Assembly: GCF_041154455.1 (NCBI RefSeq)
Contig: NZ_AP028664.1
Span: 4,465,001-4,529,000 of the forward strand
DNA: 64,000 nucleotides
Direction of reading: 5' to 3'
Source: Variovorax sp. V213
GTDB taxonomy: Bacteria > Pseudomonadota > Gammaproteobacteria > Burkholderiales > Burkholderiaceae_C
Position 1 is the stretch's first letter. Every line of letters starts with the position of its first letter. The position numbers and the translations under genes were made by a program. Below the pieces are notes generated by a model. That model did no database searches and had not been told where the DNA came from. It was given only the letters and a program-made list of their open reading frames with translations. This document shows, piece by piece, positions 8,783 through 16,925 of this stretch.

Positions 8783-9475
8783 ATGTCACTTTCGCCATCG
8801 TCCGACTCGCGTTCCATTCGCGCCGCGCGCCACGCCCGCGCCGCTCTCAGCCGTGCCTCGCGCCGCGCCGTCGTGGCCGCCGCCGTGGCCCTGGGCGCCA
8901 CCTTCCTGATGGGCAACCACGCCTTTGCAGCGCCCGCCGTGGGCCAGCAGGCGCCCGACTTCGTTGCCGTGGACACCAGCGGCGCCAAGCACAAGCTCTC
9001 CGACTTCGCCGGCAAGTTCGTGGTGCTCGAGTGGACCAACCCGGGCTGTCCCTTCGTGCGCAAGCACTACAACAGCGGCAACATGCCCGCCACGCAGAAG
9101 GCCGCCACGGCTCAGGGCGTGGTCTGGCTGTCGGTCAATTCCACCGAGCGAGCGGCCAGCGACTACCTGCAGCCCGCGGCGCTCGATGCCTGGATGAAGT
9201 CGCAGAAGGCGTCGCCCACCGCGGTGCTGATGGACGAAGACGGCGTGATCGGCCAGGCCTACGGCGCGCGCACCACGCCGCACATCTTCATCATCGATCC
9301 CAAGGGCATGCTGGTGTACGCTGGCGGCATCGACAGCATCGCGTCGGCCCGGCCCGACGACATCAAGGCCGCGACCAACTACGTGAACCAGGCGCTGGGC
9401 GAAGCCTTCGGAGGCAAACCGATCTCGGCGGCCTCGACGCGGCCCTACGGCTGCTCGGTCAAGTACAAGAGCTGA
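8783..9475 (+). CDS. Periplasmic peroxiredoxin-like thioredoxin-fold protein
   Basis: 230 residues from the ATG at 8783; an in-frame TTG at 8708 is unlikely because it would put a non-signal stretch first. The N terminus is Arg-rich, followed by a hydrophobic run ending A-F-A-A-P near residue 48, a Sec or Tat-like signal. The AhpC/Redoxin fold starts V-G-Q-Q-A-P-D-F. The single active-site Cys is in N-P-G-C89-P-F-V-R-K-H-Y, a peroxidatic pattern (no CxxC). A second conserved Cys is near the end, P-Y-G-C224-S-V. It is likely an envelope peroxidase or thiol-dependent reductase fed by the preceding DsbD-like protein. Confidence 0.88.
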   Translation: MSLSPSSDSRSIRAARHARAALSRASRRAVVAAAVALGATFLMGNHAFAAPAVGQQAPDFVAVDTSGAKHKLSDFAGKFVVLEWTNPGCPFVRKHYNSGNMPATQKAATAQGVVWLSVNSTERAASDYLQPAALDAWMKSQKASPTAVLMDEDGVIGQAYGARTTPHIFIIDPKGMLVYAGGIDSIASARPDDIKAATNYVNQALGEAFGGKPISAASTRPYGCSVKYKS

Positions 9476-9502
9476 GGAAGAACAGCCGCGCAGTGACAGC
9501 TA

Positions 9503-9521
9503 CCTGACTCGCACGGTCAGG
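9503..9521 (+). other. Short hairpin after the peroxiredoxin-like gene
   Basis: CCTGAC (9503-9508) pairs with GTCAGG (9516-9521) around a 7-base loop, 28 bases past the stop codon. No T-run follows, so termination would be weak or Rho-assisted. A second imperfect repeat, CTTGGCG...CGCCCAAG, covers about 9548-9570 just before the ribosome-binding region of the MFS gene and could be an operator. Confidence 0.3.
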
Positions 9522-9580
9522 CAGCGGTCGGGAACCCCGGCCTACCCTTGGCGCATTACATCGCCCAAGGGGACAACGAG

Positions 9581-10927
9581 ATGAATCCTGCGCACTCCGA
9601 CGCGCAACCGGGCACGGCCGCCCGCGCCTTTTCTTCAAGCACCGGCTCCTCCTCGAAATTGGCCACCGTCCTGCGCGTGACGGGCGGCAATTTCATGGAG
9701 ATGTTCGACTTCTTCCTGTTCGGCTTCTACGCCACGCAGATTTCGAAGGCCTTCTTCCCGGCGGGCGACGAGTTCGCCTCGCTGATGCTGACTTTCATGA
9801 CCTTCGGCGCGGGCTTCCTGATGCGGCCGCTGGGCGCGATTTTTCTCGGCGCGTATGTCGACCGCGTGGGGCGACGCAAGGGCCTGATCGCCACGCTCGC
9901 GCTGATGGCGCTCGGCACGCTGCTCATTGCCTGCGTGCCAGCCTACGCCACCATCGGCTTCGCGGCGCCGCTCCTGGTGCTCATCGGCCGGCTGCTGCAG
10001 GGCTTTTCGGCCGGCGTGGAACTGGGCGGCGTCTCGGTCTACCTGTCGGAGATGGCCACGCCGGGGCGCAAGGGCTTCTACGTGAGCTGGCAGTCGGCCA
10101 GCCAGCAGGTGGCGATCATCGTGGCGGCGGCATTGGGCTATTGGCTCAATGTGACCTTCACCTCGCAGGAGATCGGCGACTTCTACTGGCGCATTCCGTT
10201 CTTCGTCGGCTGCCTGATCGTGCCGGTGCTCTTCATCATCCGGCGCTCGTTGCAGGAGACCGAGGAGTTCATGGCACGCAAGCACCGGCCCGACGCACGC
10301 GAGATCTTCCAGTCGATGCTCGCCAACTGGGGCCTCGTGGTGGCGGGAATGATGCTGGTGTCGATGACCACCGTGTCGTTCTACCTGATCACGGTCTACA
10401 CGCCCACCTTCGGCAAGTCGGTGCTGCACCTGAGCACGACCGATGCGCTGATCGTCACGCTGTGCGTGGCTGTCTCGAACTTCATCTGGCTGCCGGTGAT
10501 GGGCGCGCTGTCCGACCGCGTCGGCCGCAAGCCGCTGCTGATTCTTTTCACGGTGCTGACCATCTTCACCGCGTACCCGTCACTCAAATGGCTGGTGGGC
10601 GCACCGAGCTTCGGGCGCATGCTCGAGGTCGAGCTGTGGCTGTCGTTCCTCTATGCCAGCTACAACGGCGCGATGGTGGTGGCGCTGACCGAGGTGATGC
10701 CGGTCAACGTGCGCACCGCCGGCTTCTCGCTGGCCTACAGCCTCGCGACGGCGCTGTTCGGCGGGTTCACGCCGGCCATTGCCACCGGCCTGATCGAGAT
10801 GACCGGCGACAAGGGCGCGCCGGGCTTGTGGATGACGGCGGCCGCTGCCTGCGGGCTCTTCGCCACGCTGATGCTCTACCGGCGCAACGTGAGCCCGGCC
10901 GATTCGCGGCGCGTGCCGGTGGTCTGA
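9581..10927 (+). CDS. MFS transporter, citrate/tricarballylate-proton symporter type
   Basis: 448 residues from the ATG at 9581, with AAGGGGA about 6-12 bases upstream. Twelve membrane segments are expected. Family features are visible: G-N-F-M-E-M-F-D-F-F-L-F-G early in TM1, D-R-V-G-R-R-K-G in the loop 2-3, G-R-L-L-Q-G-F-S-A-G-V-E-L-G-G in TM4, and a second D-R-V-G-R-K-P in loop 8-9. These match the metabolite:H+ symporter group that includes CitA/CitH and TcuC. Substrate is probably citrate or another tricarboxylate, by family only. No catabolic partner genes lie next to it. Confidence 0.9.
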   Translation: MNPAHSDAQPGTAARAFSSSTGSSSKLATVLRVTGGNFMEMFDFFLFGFYATQISKAFFPAGDEFASLMLTFMTFGAGFLMRPLGAIFLGAYVDRVGRRKGLIATLALMALGTLLIACVPAYATIGFAAPLLVLIGRLLQGFSAGVELGGVSVYLSEMATPGRKGFYVSWQSASQQVAIIVAAALGYWLNVTFTSQEIGDFYWRIPFFVGCLIVPVLFIIRRSLQETEEFMARKHRPDAREIFQSMLANWGLVVAGMMLVSMTTVSFYLITVYTPTFGKSVLHLSTTDALIVTLCVAVSNFIWLPVMGALSDRVGRKPLLILFTVLTIFTAYPSLKWLVGAPSFGRMLEVELWLSFLYASYNGAMVVALTEVMPVNVRTAGFSLAYSLATALFGGFTPAIATGLIEMTGDKGAPGLWMTAAAACGLFATLMLYRRNVSPADSRRVPVV

Positions 10928-10992
10928 GTTTTTTCCGGCCTGCCGCAGGGCCGTCACAGGGTCCAGGTGCGGGCCCCTGCGACAATCGGGCC

Positions 10993-12096
10993 ATGCCTTT
11001 CGCCCCATTGCAAAACGACACTTTCCTGCGGGCCTGCTGGCGCCAGGCCACAGACCACACGCCCGTCTGGCTCATGCGCCAGGCCGGGCGCTACCTGCCC
11101 GAGTACGTGGCCACCCGCGCCAAGGCCGGCAGCTTCATGGGGCTGGCGACCAACGTCGACTACGCGACCGAAGTCACGCTGCAGCCGCTCGCGCGTTATC
11201 CGCTCGATGCGGCCATCCTGTTTTCCGACATCCTCACCGTGCCCGACGCCATGGGCCTGGGCCTGTCGTTCGAGGCCGGCGAAGGCCCGCGCTTCGCGCG
11301 CCCGGTGCAGGGCGAAGCGGCCGTTGCGGCGCTCGAAGTGCCCGACATGGCCAAGCTGCGCTATGTGTTCGACGCCGTGGCGTCGATCCGCAAGGCGCTC
11401 GATGGCCGGGTGCCGCTGATCGGCTTCTCGGGCAGCCCCTGGACGCTGGCCTGCTACATGGTGGAAGGGGCGGGCTCGAGCGACTACCGGCTCGTGAAGA
11501 GCATGCTCTATAGCCGCCCCGACCTGATGCATCGCCTGCTCGCAGTGAATGCCGATTCGGTGGCCACCTATCTCAATGCGCAGATCGACGCCGGCGCGCA
11601 GGCCGTGATGGTGTTCGACAGCTGGGGCGGCGTGCTGGCCGACGGCGCGTTCCAGGAATTCAGCTTCGCCTACACGGCGCGCGTGCTGGCCGGCCTGAAG
11701 CGTAACGGCGCCGACGGACAACCTGTGCCGCGCATCGTGTTCACCAAGGGCGGTGGCCTGTGGCTCGAAGCCATGCGTGCGCTCGACTGCGAAGTGCTCG
11801 GCGTCGACTGGACCGTGAACCTCGCGGCCGCGCGCCGGCTGGTGGGCGAAGGCGACAAGGCCAAGGCCCTGCAAGGCAACATCGATCCCAACGTGCTGTT
11901 CGCGCCGCCCGCGCAGATCGAAGCCGAGGTGGCCAAGGTGCTGAACGCTTTCGGCAAGCCGCATACCGATGCCAGCGTGCCCGGACCGACCCACATCTTC
12001 AACCTGGGCCATGGCATCAGCCAGTTCACGCCGCCGGACCACGTGGCAGCGCTGGTGCAGGCGGTGCATGCTCAATCGCGTGCCCTTCGCCGCTGA
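10993..12096 (+). CDS. hemE: Uroporphyrinogen decarboxylase
   Basis: 367 residues, the normal size. The N-terminal motif P-V-W-L-M-R-Q-A-G-R-Y-L-P-E-Y at about residues 24-38 holds the two Arg that bind substrate carboxylates. F-S-D-I-L near residue 80 holds the catalytic Asp. G-F-S-G-S-P-W-T-L-A near 142 and F-D-S-W near 210 are also conserved. It converts uroporphyrinogen III to coproporphyrinogen III in the cytosolic haem pathway. It has its own 65-base upstream spacer. priA follows after a 360-base spacer with DnaA boxes. Confidence 0.98.
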   Translation: MPFAPLQNDTFLRACWRQATDHTPVWLMRQAGRYLPEYVATRAKAGSFMGLATNVDYATEVTLQPLARYPLDAAILFSDILTVPDAMGLGLSFEAGEGPRFARPVQGEAAVAALEVPDMAKLRYVFDAVASIRKALDGRVPLIGFSGSPWTLACYMVEGAGSSDYRLVKSMLYSRPDLMHRLLAVNADSVATYLNAQIDAGAQAVMVFDSWGGVLADGAFQEFSFAYTARVLAGLKRNGADGQPVPRIVFTKGGGLWLEAMRALDCEVLGVDWTVNLAAARRLVGEGDKAKALQGNIDPNVLFAPPAQIEAEVAKVLNAFGKPHTDASVPGPTHIFNLGHGISQFTPPDHVAALVQAVHAQSRALRR

Positions 12097-12185
12097 GAGC
12101 TGTCAGCCGGGGGGGGGCTGGGCGCGATCGCCAAAAATCAAATTCGGGCCGTTGTCAAGCGCAAAAACGGTGTAGGAGGCCCGAC

Positions 12186-12194
12186 TTATGCACA
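12186..12194 (+). promoter_or_regulatory. DnaA box (TTATGCACA)
   Basis: Exact match to the consensus TTATNCACA. It lies in the hemE-priA spacer in the same orientation as the second box 187 bases downstream. Confidence 0.6.
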
Positions 12195-12372
12195 AAACAC
12201 GTGCTGCACTGCGCAAGATTATCTTAGGGACACCCCTCTTGGCTCTCGAACCAATGGCACTCCTAAGTTGTTGATTTATATAGGATTCGAACTTTGCTTT
12301 TTTTGAGGGCAACCCAGTCAGGCGCTTGATTTACAAGGCTTGGCGGCGTGTCGAGCCCTGTTGTCAACAAAG

Positions 12373-12381
12373 TTATCCACA
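12373..12381 (+). promoter_or_regulatory. DnaA box (TTATCCACA)
   Basis: Exact match to the strongest DnaA box form. It is directly preceded by TGTTGTCAACAAAG, a context often seen beside DnaA boxes in betaproteobacterial origins (established style, not searched). It lies 77 bases before the first possible priA start. Confidence 0.65.
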
Positions 12382-12457
12382 GAAACTCTGGATGGTTGCC
12401 AAAGCGCTGAAAAATCAACGACTTAAGTGATTTTGCTCAAAGTCGCATTAACAACCT

Positions 12458-14638
12458 TTGCCAACAAGGACACCCATTTTCCCCACCGCCCCAGCCCCCG
12501 AAACGGACGCAGCGACGCCGGCGAGCCCGCCCGCCGCGATGGCTTGGCGGCTCGACATCGCAGTGCAGACGCCGGCGCATGCCGCTCTGGGCGACCTGCT
12601 GAGCTACGCCGGCGCGGCGCCTCTCGCCCCCGGCACGCTGGTGCGGGTGCCGCTGGGCCGGCGCGAGGTGCTGGGTGTGGTCTGGAACCAGGCAAGCTCG
12701 CTGGACGGCGCCGAGCCCGACATGGCGCTCAAGCCCGTCGGCGCGGCTCTCGATGCGCTGGCCCCACTCGGCGACGCCTGGCGCGACCTGGTTGCCTTTG
12801 CCGCGCGCTACTACCAGCGCTCGATCGGCGAAATCGCCTTGGCGGCCCTGCCGCCGCAACTGCGCGACCTGACGACGACCCAACTGGGGCGCCGCCTCAA
12901 ACGCAAGGCGACGACCGGCCCCGTGGCGGCCACCGACGAAGCCGCCAACCTGATCGCGCTGAGCCCGGAGCAGACGGCCGCCCTGGCCCGCATCGAGGCC
13001 GAGACGGGCACCTTCCTGCTGGTCGGCAGCACCGGCAGCGGCAAGACCGAGGTCTACCTGCGCTGCGTGGCCGACCTGCTCGCTCGCGATGCCGGCGCGC
13101 AGGCGCTGGTGATGGTGCCCGAGATCAACCTGACGCCGCAGCTCGAAGCACGCTTCAAGGCGCGTTTCGGCGACGAGGCGGTGGTGTCGCTGCACAGCGG
13201 CATGACCAACCCCCAGCGGCTCGCGAGCTGGCTCGCGGCGCACAGCGGCGCCGCGCGCATCGTGCTGGGCACGCGCATGGCGGTGTTCGCGTCGATCCCG
13301 GGGCTGAAGCTCATCGTGGTCGATGAGGAGCACGACCCGAGCTACAAGCAGCAGGAAGGTGCACGCTATTCGGCGCGCGACCTTGCCGTGTGGCGCGGCC
13401 AGCGCGAGGGCGCAAAAGTCATCCTGGGCTCGGCCACGCCCTCGCTCGAAAGCTGGCACCAGAGCCGACCCGCCGAGGGCGAAGACCCGGGCGGGCGCTA
13501 CGTGCGGCTGGCCATGCCGTCGCGCATCGGCGCGGGCGAACTGCCCGCGGTGCGGCTCGTGGACATGAACCTGCAGCCACCCAAGACCGTGCTCTCGGGC
13601 GCGCTGCTCGACGCCATCGGCCAGCGCATTGCGCGCGGCGAGCAGAGCATGGTGTTCCTGAACCGCCGCGGCTATGCGCCGGTGCTGGCCTGCGCCGATT
13701 GCGGCTGGAAGAGCGAGTGCCCGCATTGCAGCGCCTACCGCGTGTTCCACAAGATCGACCGCACGCTGCGCTGCCACCACTGCGGCTTTACCGAGCGCGT
13801 GCCGCGCGCCTGCCCGTCCTGCGGCAACCCCGACATCGCACCCGTCGGCCGCGGCACCGAGCGGCTCGAAGAGCATCTGGCCGAACTGTTCGCGGCGGTG
13901 AAGCGGCCGGACGGCAGTGCGGTGCGCATCGCGCGCATCGACGCCGACAGCACCAAGAAGCAGGGCGCGCTCGAATCGCAGCTTGCAGCCGTGCATTCGG
14001 GCGAGGTCGACGTGCTGGTCGGCACGCAGATGATCGCCAAGGGGCATGACTTCCGCCGCATCACCCTGGTGGCGGCGGTGAACCCCGACGGCGCGCTGTT
14101 CTCCAGCGACTTTCGCGCGCCCGAGCGGCTGTTCAGCCTGCTGATGCAATCGGCCGGCCGCGCCGGCCGTGATGCGGCGTACCTGGCGGCCCAGGGCGCG
14201 ACGGCCGAGATGTGGATCCAGACGCACCATGCGCAGCACCCGCTTTTTGCCGCGCTGCGCAGGCACGACTACACCGCTTTCGCCCGCCAACAGCTGGAGG
14301 AGCGGGCCGCGGCCGGCATGCCGCCCTTCGCATTCCAGGCCCTGTTGCGGGCCGACGCGCGCACGCAGGAGGCCGCCCAGGCTTTCCTGAATGCCGCGAG
14401 CGCGGCCGCCGATGCGCTCGAAGGTGCCGACCGCGTGGTGCGCTACCCCGCGGTGCCGCTTGCCATCCAGCGCGTGGCCAATGTGGAAAGAGCGCAGATG
14501 CTGATCGAAAGCGCTTCGCGTGCGGCGCTGCAGCGCCTGCTGGCCGGTTGGCAGCCGCTCTTGCATGCGTTGCGGCGCACGCCCGAAGGCAAGGGCGTGA
14601 TCCGCTGGCTTGTCGACGTCGATCCGCACAGCATCTGA
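12458..14638 (+). CDS. priA: Primosomal protein N' (replication restart helicase PriA)
   Basis: 726 residues from a TTG at 12458, or 699 from the ATG at 12539; the ATG is closer to the conserved domain, so the start is uncertain. Walker A is G-S-T-G-S-G-K-T-E. The DEAH-type box is V-V-D-E-E-H, followed by D-P-S-Y-K-Q-Q-E. The two zinc-binding clusters characteristic of PriA are C-A-D-C...C-P-H-C and C-H-H-C...C-P-S-C. The C-terminal helicase motif S-A-G-R-A-G-R is present. It unwinds DNA 3'-5' and reloads the replisome at stalled forks. It lies downstream of the DnaA-box spacer. Confidence 0.97.
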   Translation: MPTRTPIFPTAPAPETDAATPASPPAAMAWRLDIAVQTPAHAALGDLLSYAGAAPLAPGTLVRVPLGRREVLGVVWNQASSLDGAEPDMALKPVGAALDALAPLGDAWRDLVAFAARYYQRSIGEIALAALPPQLRDLTTTQLGRRLKRKATTGPVAATDEAANLIALSPEQTAALARIEAETGTFLLVGSTGSGKTEVYLRCVADLLARDAGAQALVMVPEINLTPQLEARFKARFGDEAVVSLHSGMTNPQRLASWLAAHSGAARIVLGTRMAVFASIPGLKLIVVDEEHDPSYKQQEGARYSARDLAVWRGQREGAKVILGSATPSLESWHQSRPAEGEDPGGRYVRLAMPSRIGAGELPAVRLVDMNLQPPKTVLSGALLDAIGQRIARGEQSMVFLNRRGYAPVLACADCGWKSECPHCSAYRVFHKIDRTLRCHHCGFTERVPRACPSCGNPDIAPVGRGTERLEEHLAELFAAVKRPDGSAVRIARIDADSTKKQGALESQLAAVHSGEVDVLVGTQMIAKGHDFRRITLVAAVNPDGALFSSDFRAPERLFSLLMQSAGRAGRDAAYLAAQGATAEMWIQTHHAQHPLFAALRRHDYTAFARQQLEERAAAGMPPFAFQALLRADARTQEAAQAFLNAASAAADALEGADRVVRYPAVPLAIQRVANVERAQMLIESASRAALQRLLAGWQPLLHALRRTPEGKGVIRWLVDVDPHSI

Positions 14639-14656
14639 GCCGTGCGCGCCGCGCGG

Positions 14657-14878
14657 TCAGTGCAGGCCTGCGGGCTCCTTGCCCACGTCGACATAGCGCA
14701 GTTCGGTGCTGCGGCGCCGCGCAACGCTGCCGGGCCAGGCGAACACCACGAGGCTGAGGGCGCCCAGGGCCAGCGAAGTGCCGGTGCCCAGCTCGCCGGC
14801 GTGCCAGAACCAGCTCACGCCAGCAACCCATGCCAGCCACAACAGGACACGAACAAGTATTGTCATCGTGCTACCCAT
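14657..14878 (-). CDS. Small membrane protein, unknown function
   Basis: 73 residues from the ATG at 14878 (or 69 from the ATG at 14866). Two hydrophobic segments are visible, about residues 6-24 and 32-50, separated by W-H-A-G-E-L-G-T-G. A basic R-R-R and a polar tail follow, which suggests a two-pass inner-membrane protein with its C terminus in the cytosol. The codon pattern is GC-rich at third positions, as in neighbouring genes. It is convergent with priA (18 bases between ends). No family is recognised. Confidence 0.5.
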   Translation of the reverse strand: MGSTMTILVRVLLWLAWVAGVSWFWHAGELGTGTSLALGALSLVVFAWPGSVARRRSTELRYVDVGKEPAGLH

Positions 14879-15104
14879 TCATACTTTGATTTGCAAACAC
14901 TCTAGCAGGCTCAATGAAAACACAAGTATTCATCTGAAGTAATAACGGTAATACCAGTAGGTATGTCTTACGGCCAGTCGCAAAGCGGGAAATATTCTGA
15001 AAAAGAAGTTGACTGGGCCCTCGCCCGCTGCGCAAGCTGTCGCTGTGCGAGGCCCATTCCGGTTTCCGCGCATCAAGCAAGCACGCTGGTTTGCAGGGGT
15101 TGTC

Positions 15105-15757
15105 GTGAAACTGCCTTTATCTCTCGGTTCGGCTCTTTTGTTCGCCTGCCTCGCAGCCTCGGCGGCCGAACTTGAACTGCAGGGCAGCCGGCTGGTGGTG
15201 TCGGGCATGCTCGACGGCAGCGCCGTCAAGACCTTTACCCAGTACCTTGCCAAGGGCACCGTGCGCACGGTGGTGTTCGAGGATTCGTTCGGCGGCACCG
15301 CCGAAGCGGCCGGCGCCTATGCGGACGCCATCCGCTCGAGCGGGGTGGACACCGAGGTCCGCGGCCAGTGCATGGCCGCATGCGCCTACGCCTTCTGGCC
15401 GGCAAGGCGCATCGCTTCGGCTACGGCTTCCAGGTGAACGGCGTGCTGCTGCCGGTGGCAACCAGGCCCTCGGCGGCCGAACTGGCCTCGCGCTGGCGCG
15501 GCGACGAAGCCCACAAGACGCTGGCGGAATTCACGCCCATTGCGGCGGCCGCCCCCGCCAAGGAGGTAGAGGCCAGCACCGGGCCGGCCAAGGACAACTG
15601 GCAGCCCGACCATGGCGTGCTCTTCACGGCCAGCCCCACGCTCTTCGGGCACATCTACAACGCGTTCTATTGCGACGGCAGCCAGGGCCGCGATTTCTCC
15701 AAATGCGAGCTCCTGTCGGATGCCGACCCGTACAAGCTCGGCGTGCTGACACCGTGA
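15105..15757 (+). pseudogene. Secreted ClpP-like (SDH-fold) protein, frameshifted
   Basis: The reading frame starts at a GTG (15105) with GGGG about 6-10 bases upstream and encodes a signal peptide ending A-S-A-A-E-L. It runs intact to C-M-A-A-C-A-Y-A-F near base 15396, then needs a switch of frame to continue L-A-G-K-A-H-R-F-G-Y-G to the stop at 15757. Adding one C in TTC-TGG near 15397 restores a 217-residue protein. F-E-D-S-F-G-G-T and C-x3-C-A-Y-A-F-L-A-G resemble the ClpP/crotonase-like fold of periplasmic proteins with a Gly-Gly oxyanion strand and a nucleophile region. Function unknown. It is either a recent null mutation or a sequencing error. Confidence 0.7.
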
Positions 15758-15781
15758 GGCCTGGCGCCGTGGCCCGCCGGT

Positions 15782-16804
15782 TCAGCGCAGCAGCCCCACC
15801 GCCAGCGGAAAACTGAAGAAGGTCGCCACTGTCGTCCACAGGATGATGCGCGCGATGCGGCCGTTGTCGGCCCCAAAGCGCTCGGCCAGCATCGACACGT
15901 TGCTGGCGCTCGGCAGTGCGGCTACCAGCACGATCACCATCAGCGCCTGCGACGAGAGCGGCAGACCGAGCGCGATGGAGCCCCGCCCCAGCGCCCAGAC
16001 CAGCAAGGGATGCGCGAGCAGCTTGACCAGCACCACCGGCAGCACGTCGGCCAGCGGCGCCTTGGGCGGAACGGCCGACCGGGTGCCCATGGCCGCCGCC
16101 ACCGCCGCGCTGGCTCCGTGCTCCCGCGCGAGCAAGGCCGACCGCGCCAGCACCGCGCCGATGGTGAAGAGCGCCACCGGCGAAGCCGCATCGGCCAGCA
16201 TGGCGATGGTGCGCTCCACCGGCCCCGGCAGGCGCCAGCGCGCGGCCGACAGCAGCACGCCCAGCAGAATCGACCACGGCATCGGATTGACCAGCACGCC
16301 GCGCAGCGCCTGGCGCGCCGCCTGCCGCGGGCCATGCAGCGCCGCGCCGCCGCCGACTCCGTCGAGGCGCGACAGCGCAATGCACAGCGACGAGGTCACG
16401 ACCAGGTCGAAGGCGATAGTAATGATCATCGGCCCCGCGGCCTGCGCGCCCAGCAGCGCCACCAGCAGCGGCACGCCCATGAAGCCGGTGTTCGGAAAGG
16501 CCGCCACCAGCGCACCGAAGGCGCCGTCGTTCCAGCCGATGCGCGCGTTGCGGGTGAAGACGACCACGCCCGCCACCACGGCCAGTGCGCTCAGGCCCCA
16601 GACCAGCGCGACGCCACCGTCGAGCAGCTGCCCGATCGGCGTGCCGGCGCCAAATCGCAACAACATGCAAGGCAGCGCGAAGTACAGAACGAAGGTGTTG
16701 AGGCCTGGAATCGCATCGAGCGGCAGGACGCGGGCGCGCGCGGCACCATAGCCGGCAGCGATCAGCGCGAAGAAGGGAAAAGTTACGAGAAATACAGCGA
16801 ACAC
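15782..16804 (-). CDS. AEC-family (auxin efflux carrier-like) transporter
   Basis: 340 residues, with about ten hydrophobic segments across its length. The GTG at 16804 follows TGAGG. Typical AEC features are P-G-L-N-T-F-V-L-Y-F-A-L-P early (about residues 34-46), N-T-G-F-M-G-V-P-L-L near 105, and N-P-M-P-W-S-I-L-L-G near 177. These are secondary carriers for organic anions such as malate or malonate, or for amino-acid derivatives; the substrate is not evident. It is divergent from rep with 121 bases between starts and convergent with the frameshifted gene at 15105. Confidence 0.92.
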   Translation of the reverse strand: MFAVFLVTFPFFALIAAGYGAARARVLPLDAIPGLNTFVLYFALPCMLLRFGAGTPIGQLLDGGVALVWGLSALAVVAGVVVFTRNARIGWNDGAFGALVAAFPNTGFMGVPLLVALLGAQAAGPMIITIAFDLVVTSSLCIALSRLDGVGGGAALHGPRQAARQALRGVLVNPMPWSILLGVLLSAARWRLPGPVERTIAMLADAASPVALFTIGAVLARSALLAREHGASAAVAAAMGTRSAVPPKAPLADVLPVVLVKLLAHPLLVWALGRGSIALGLPLSSQALMVIVLVAALPSASNVSMLAERFGADNGRIARIILWTTVATFFSFPLAVGLLR

Positions 16805-16925
16805 GGCCTCATTGTCGTTGCGTCTCGCATCGTGAACTCTGGCGGCCTCTCCGGAAACATGCGCCCCGTATCATTGCGCGCTTTGCGCCTGCCGTTCCCC
16901 AGCGGGCCTTCCGTTCCCACTCCCC

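Larger units (their letters stand above)
12097..12457. other. hemE-priA spacer: AT-enriched, two DnaA boxes, no gene
   Basis: About 360 bases without a convincing gene, clearly less GC-rich than the flanks. It contains a run of nine G at 12109-12117, an AT-rich patch around 12268-12305 (TTGATTTATATA, then a T-run), the interrupted palindrome TGTTG-T-CAACA near 12359-12369, and two perfect DnaA boxes. A 69-residue leftward open frame (12103-12312) has no ribosome-binding site or recognisable motif and is not called. The segment may be a DnaA-binding or regulatory region for priA. Confidence 0.6.

Noticed and set aside
12104..12120. A terminator at the nine-G run after hemE
   Set aside because: No T-run follows and the AGCC/GGCT arms are only four bases long.
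12103..12312. A 69-residue leftward open frame in the hemE-priA spacer
   Set aside because: No ribosome-binding site or motif, and its codon third positions do not follow the GC-rich pattern of nearby genes.
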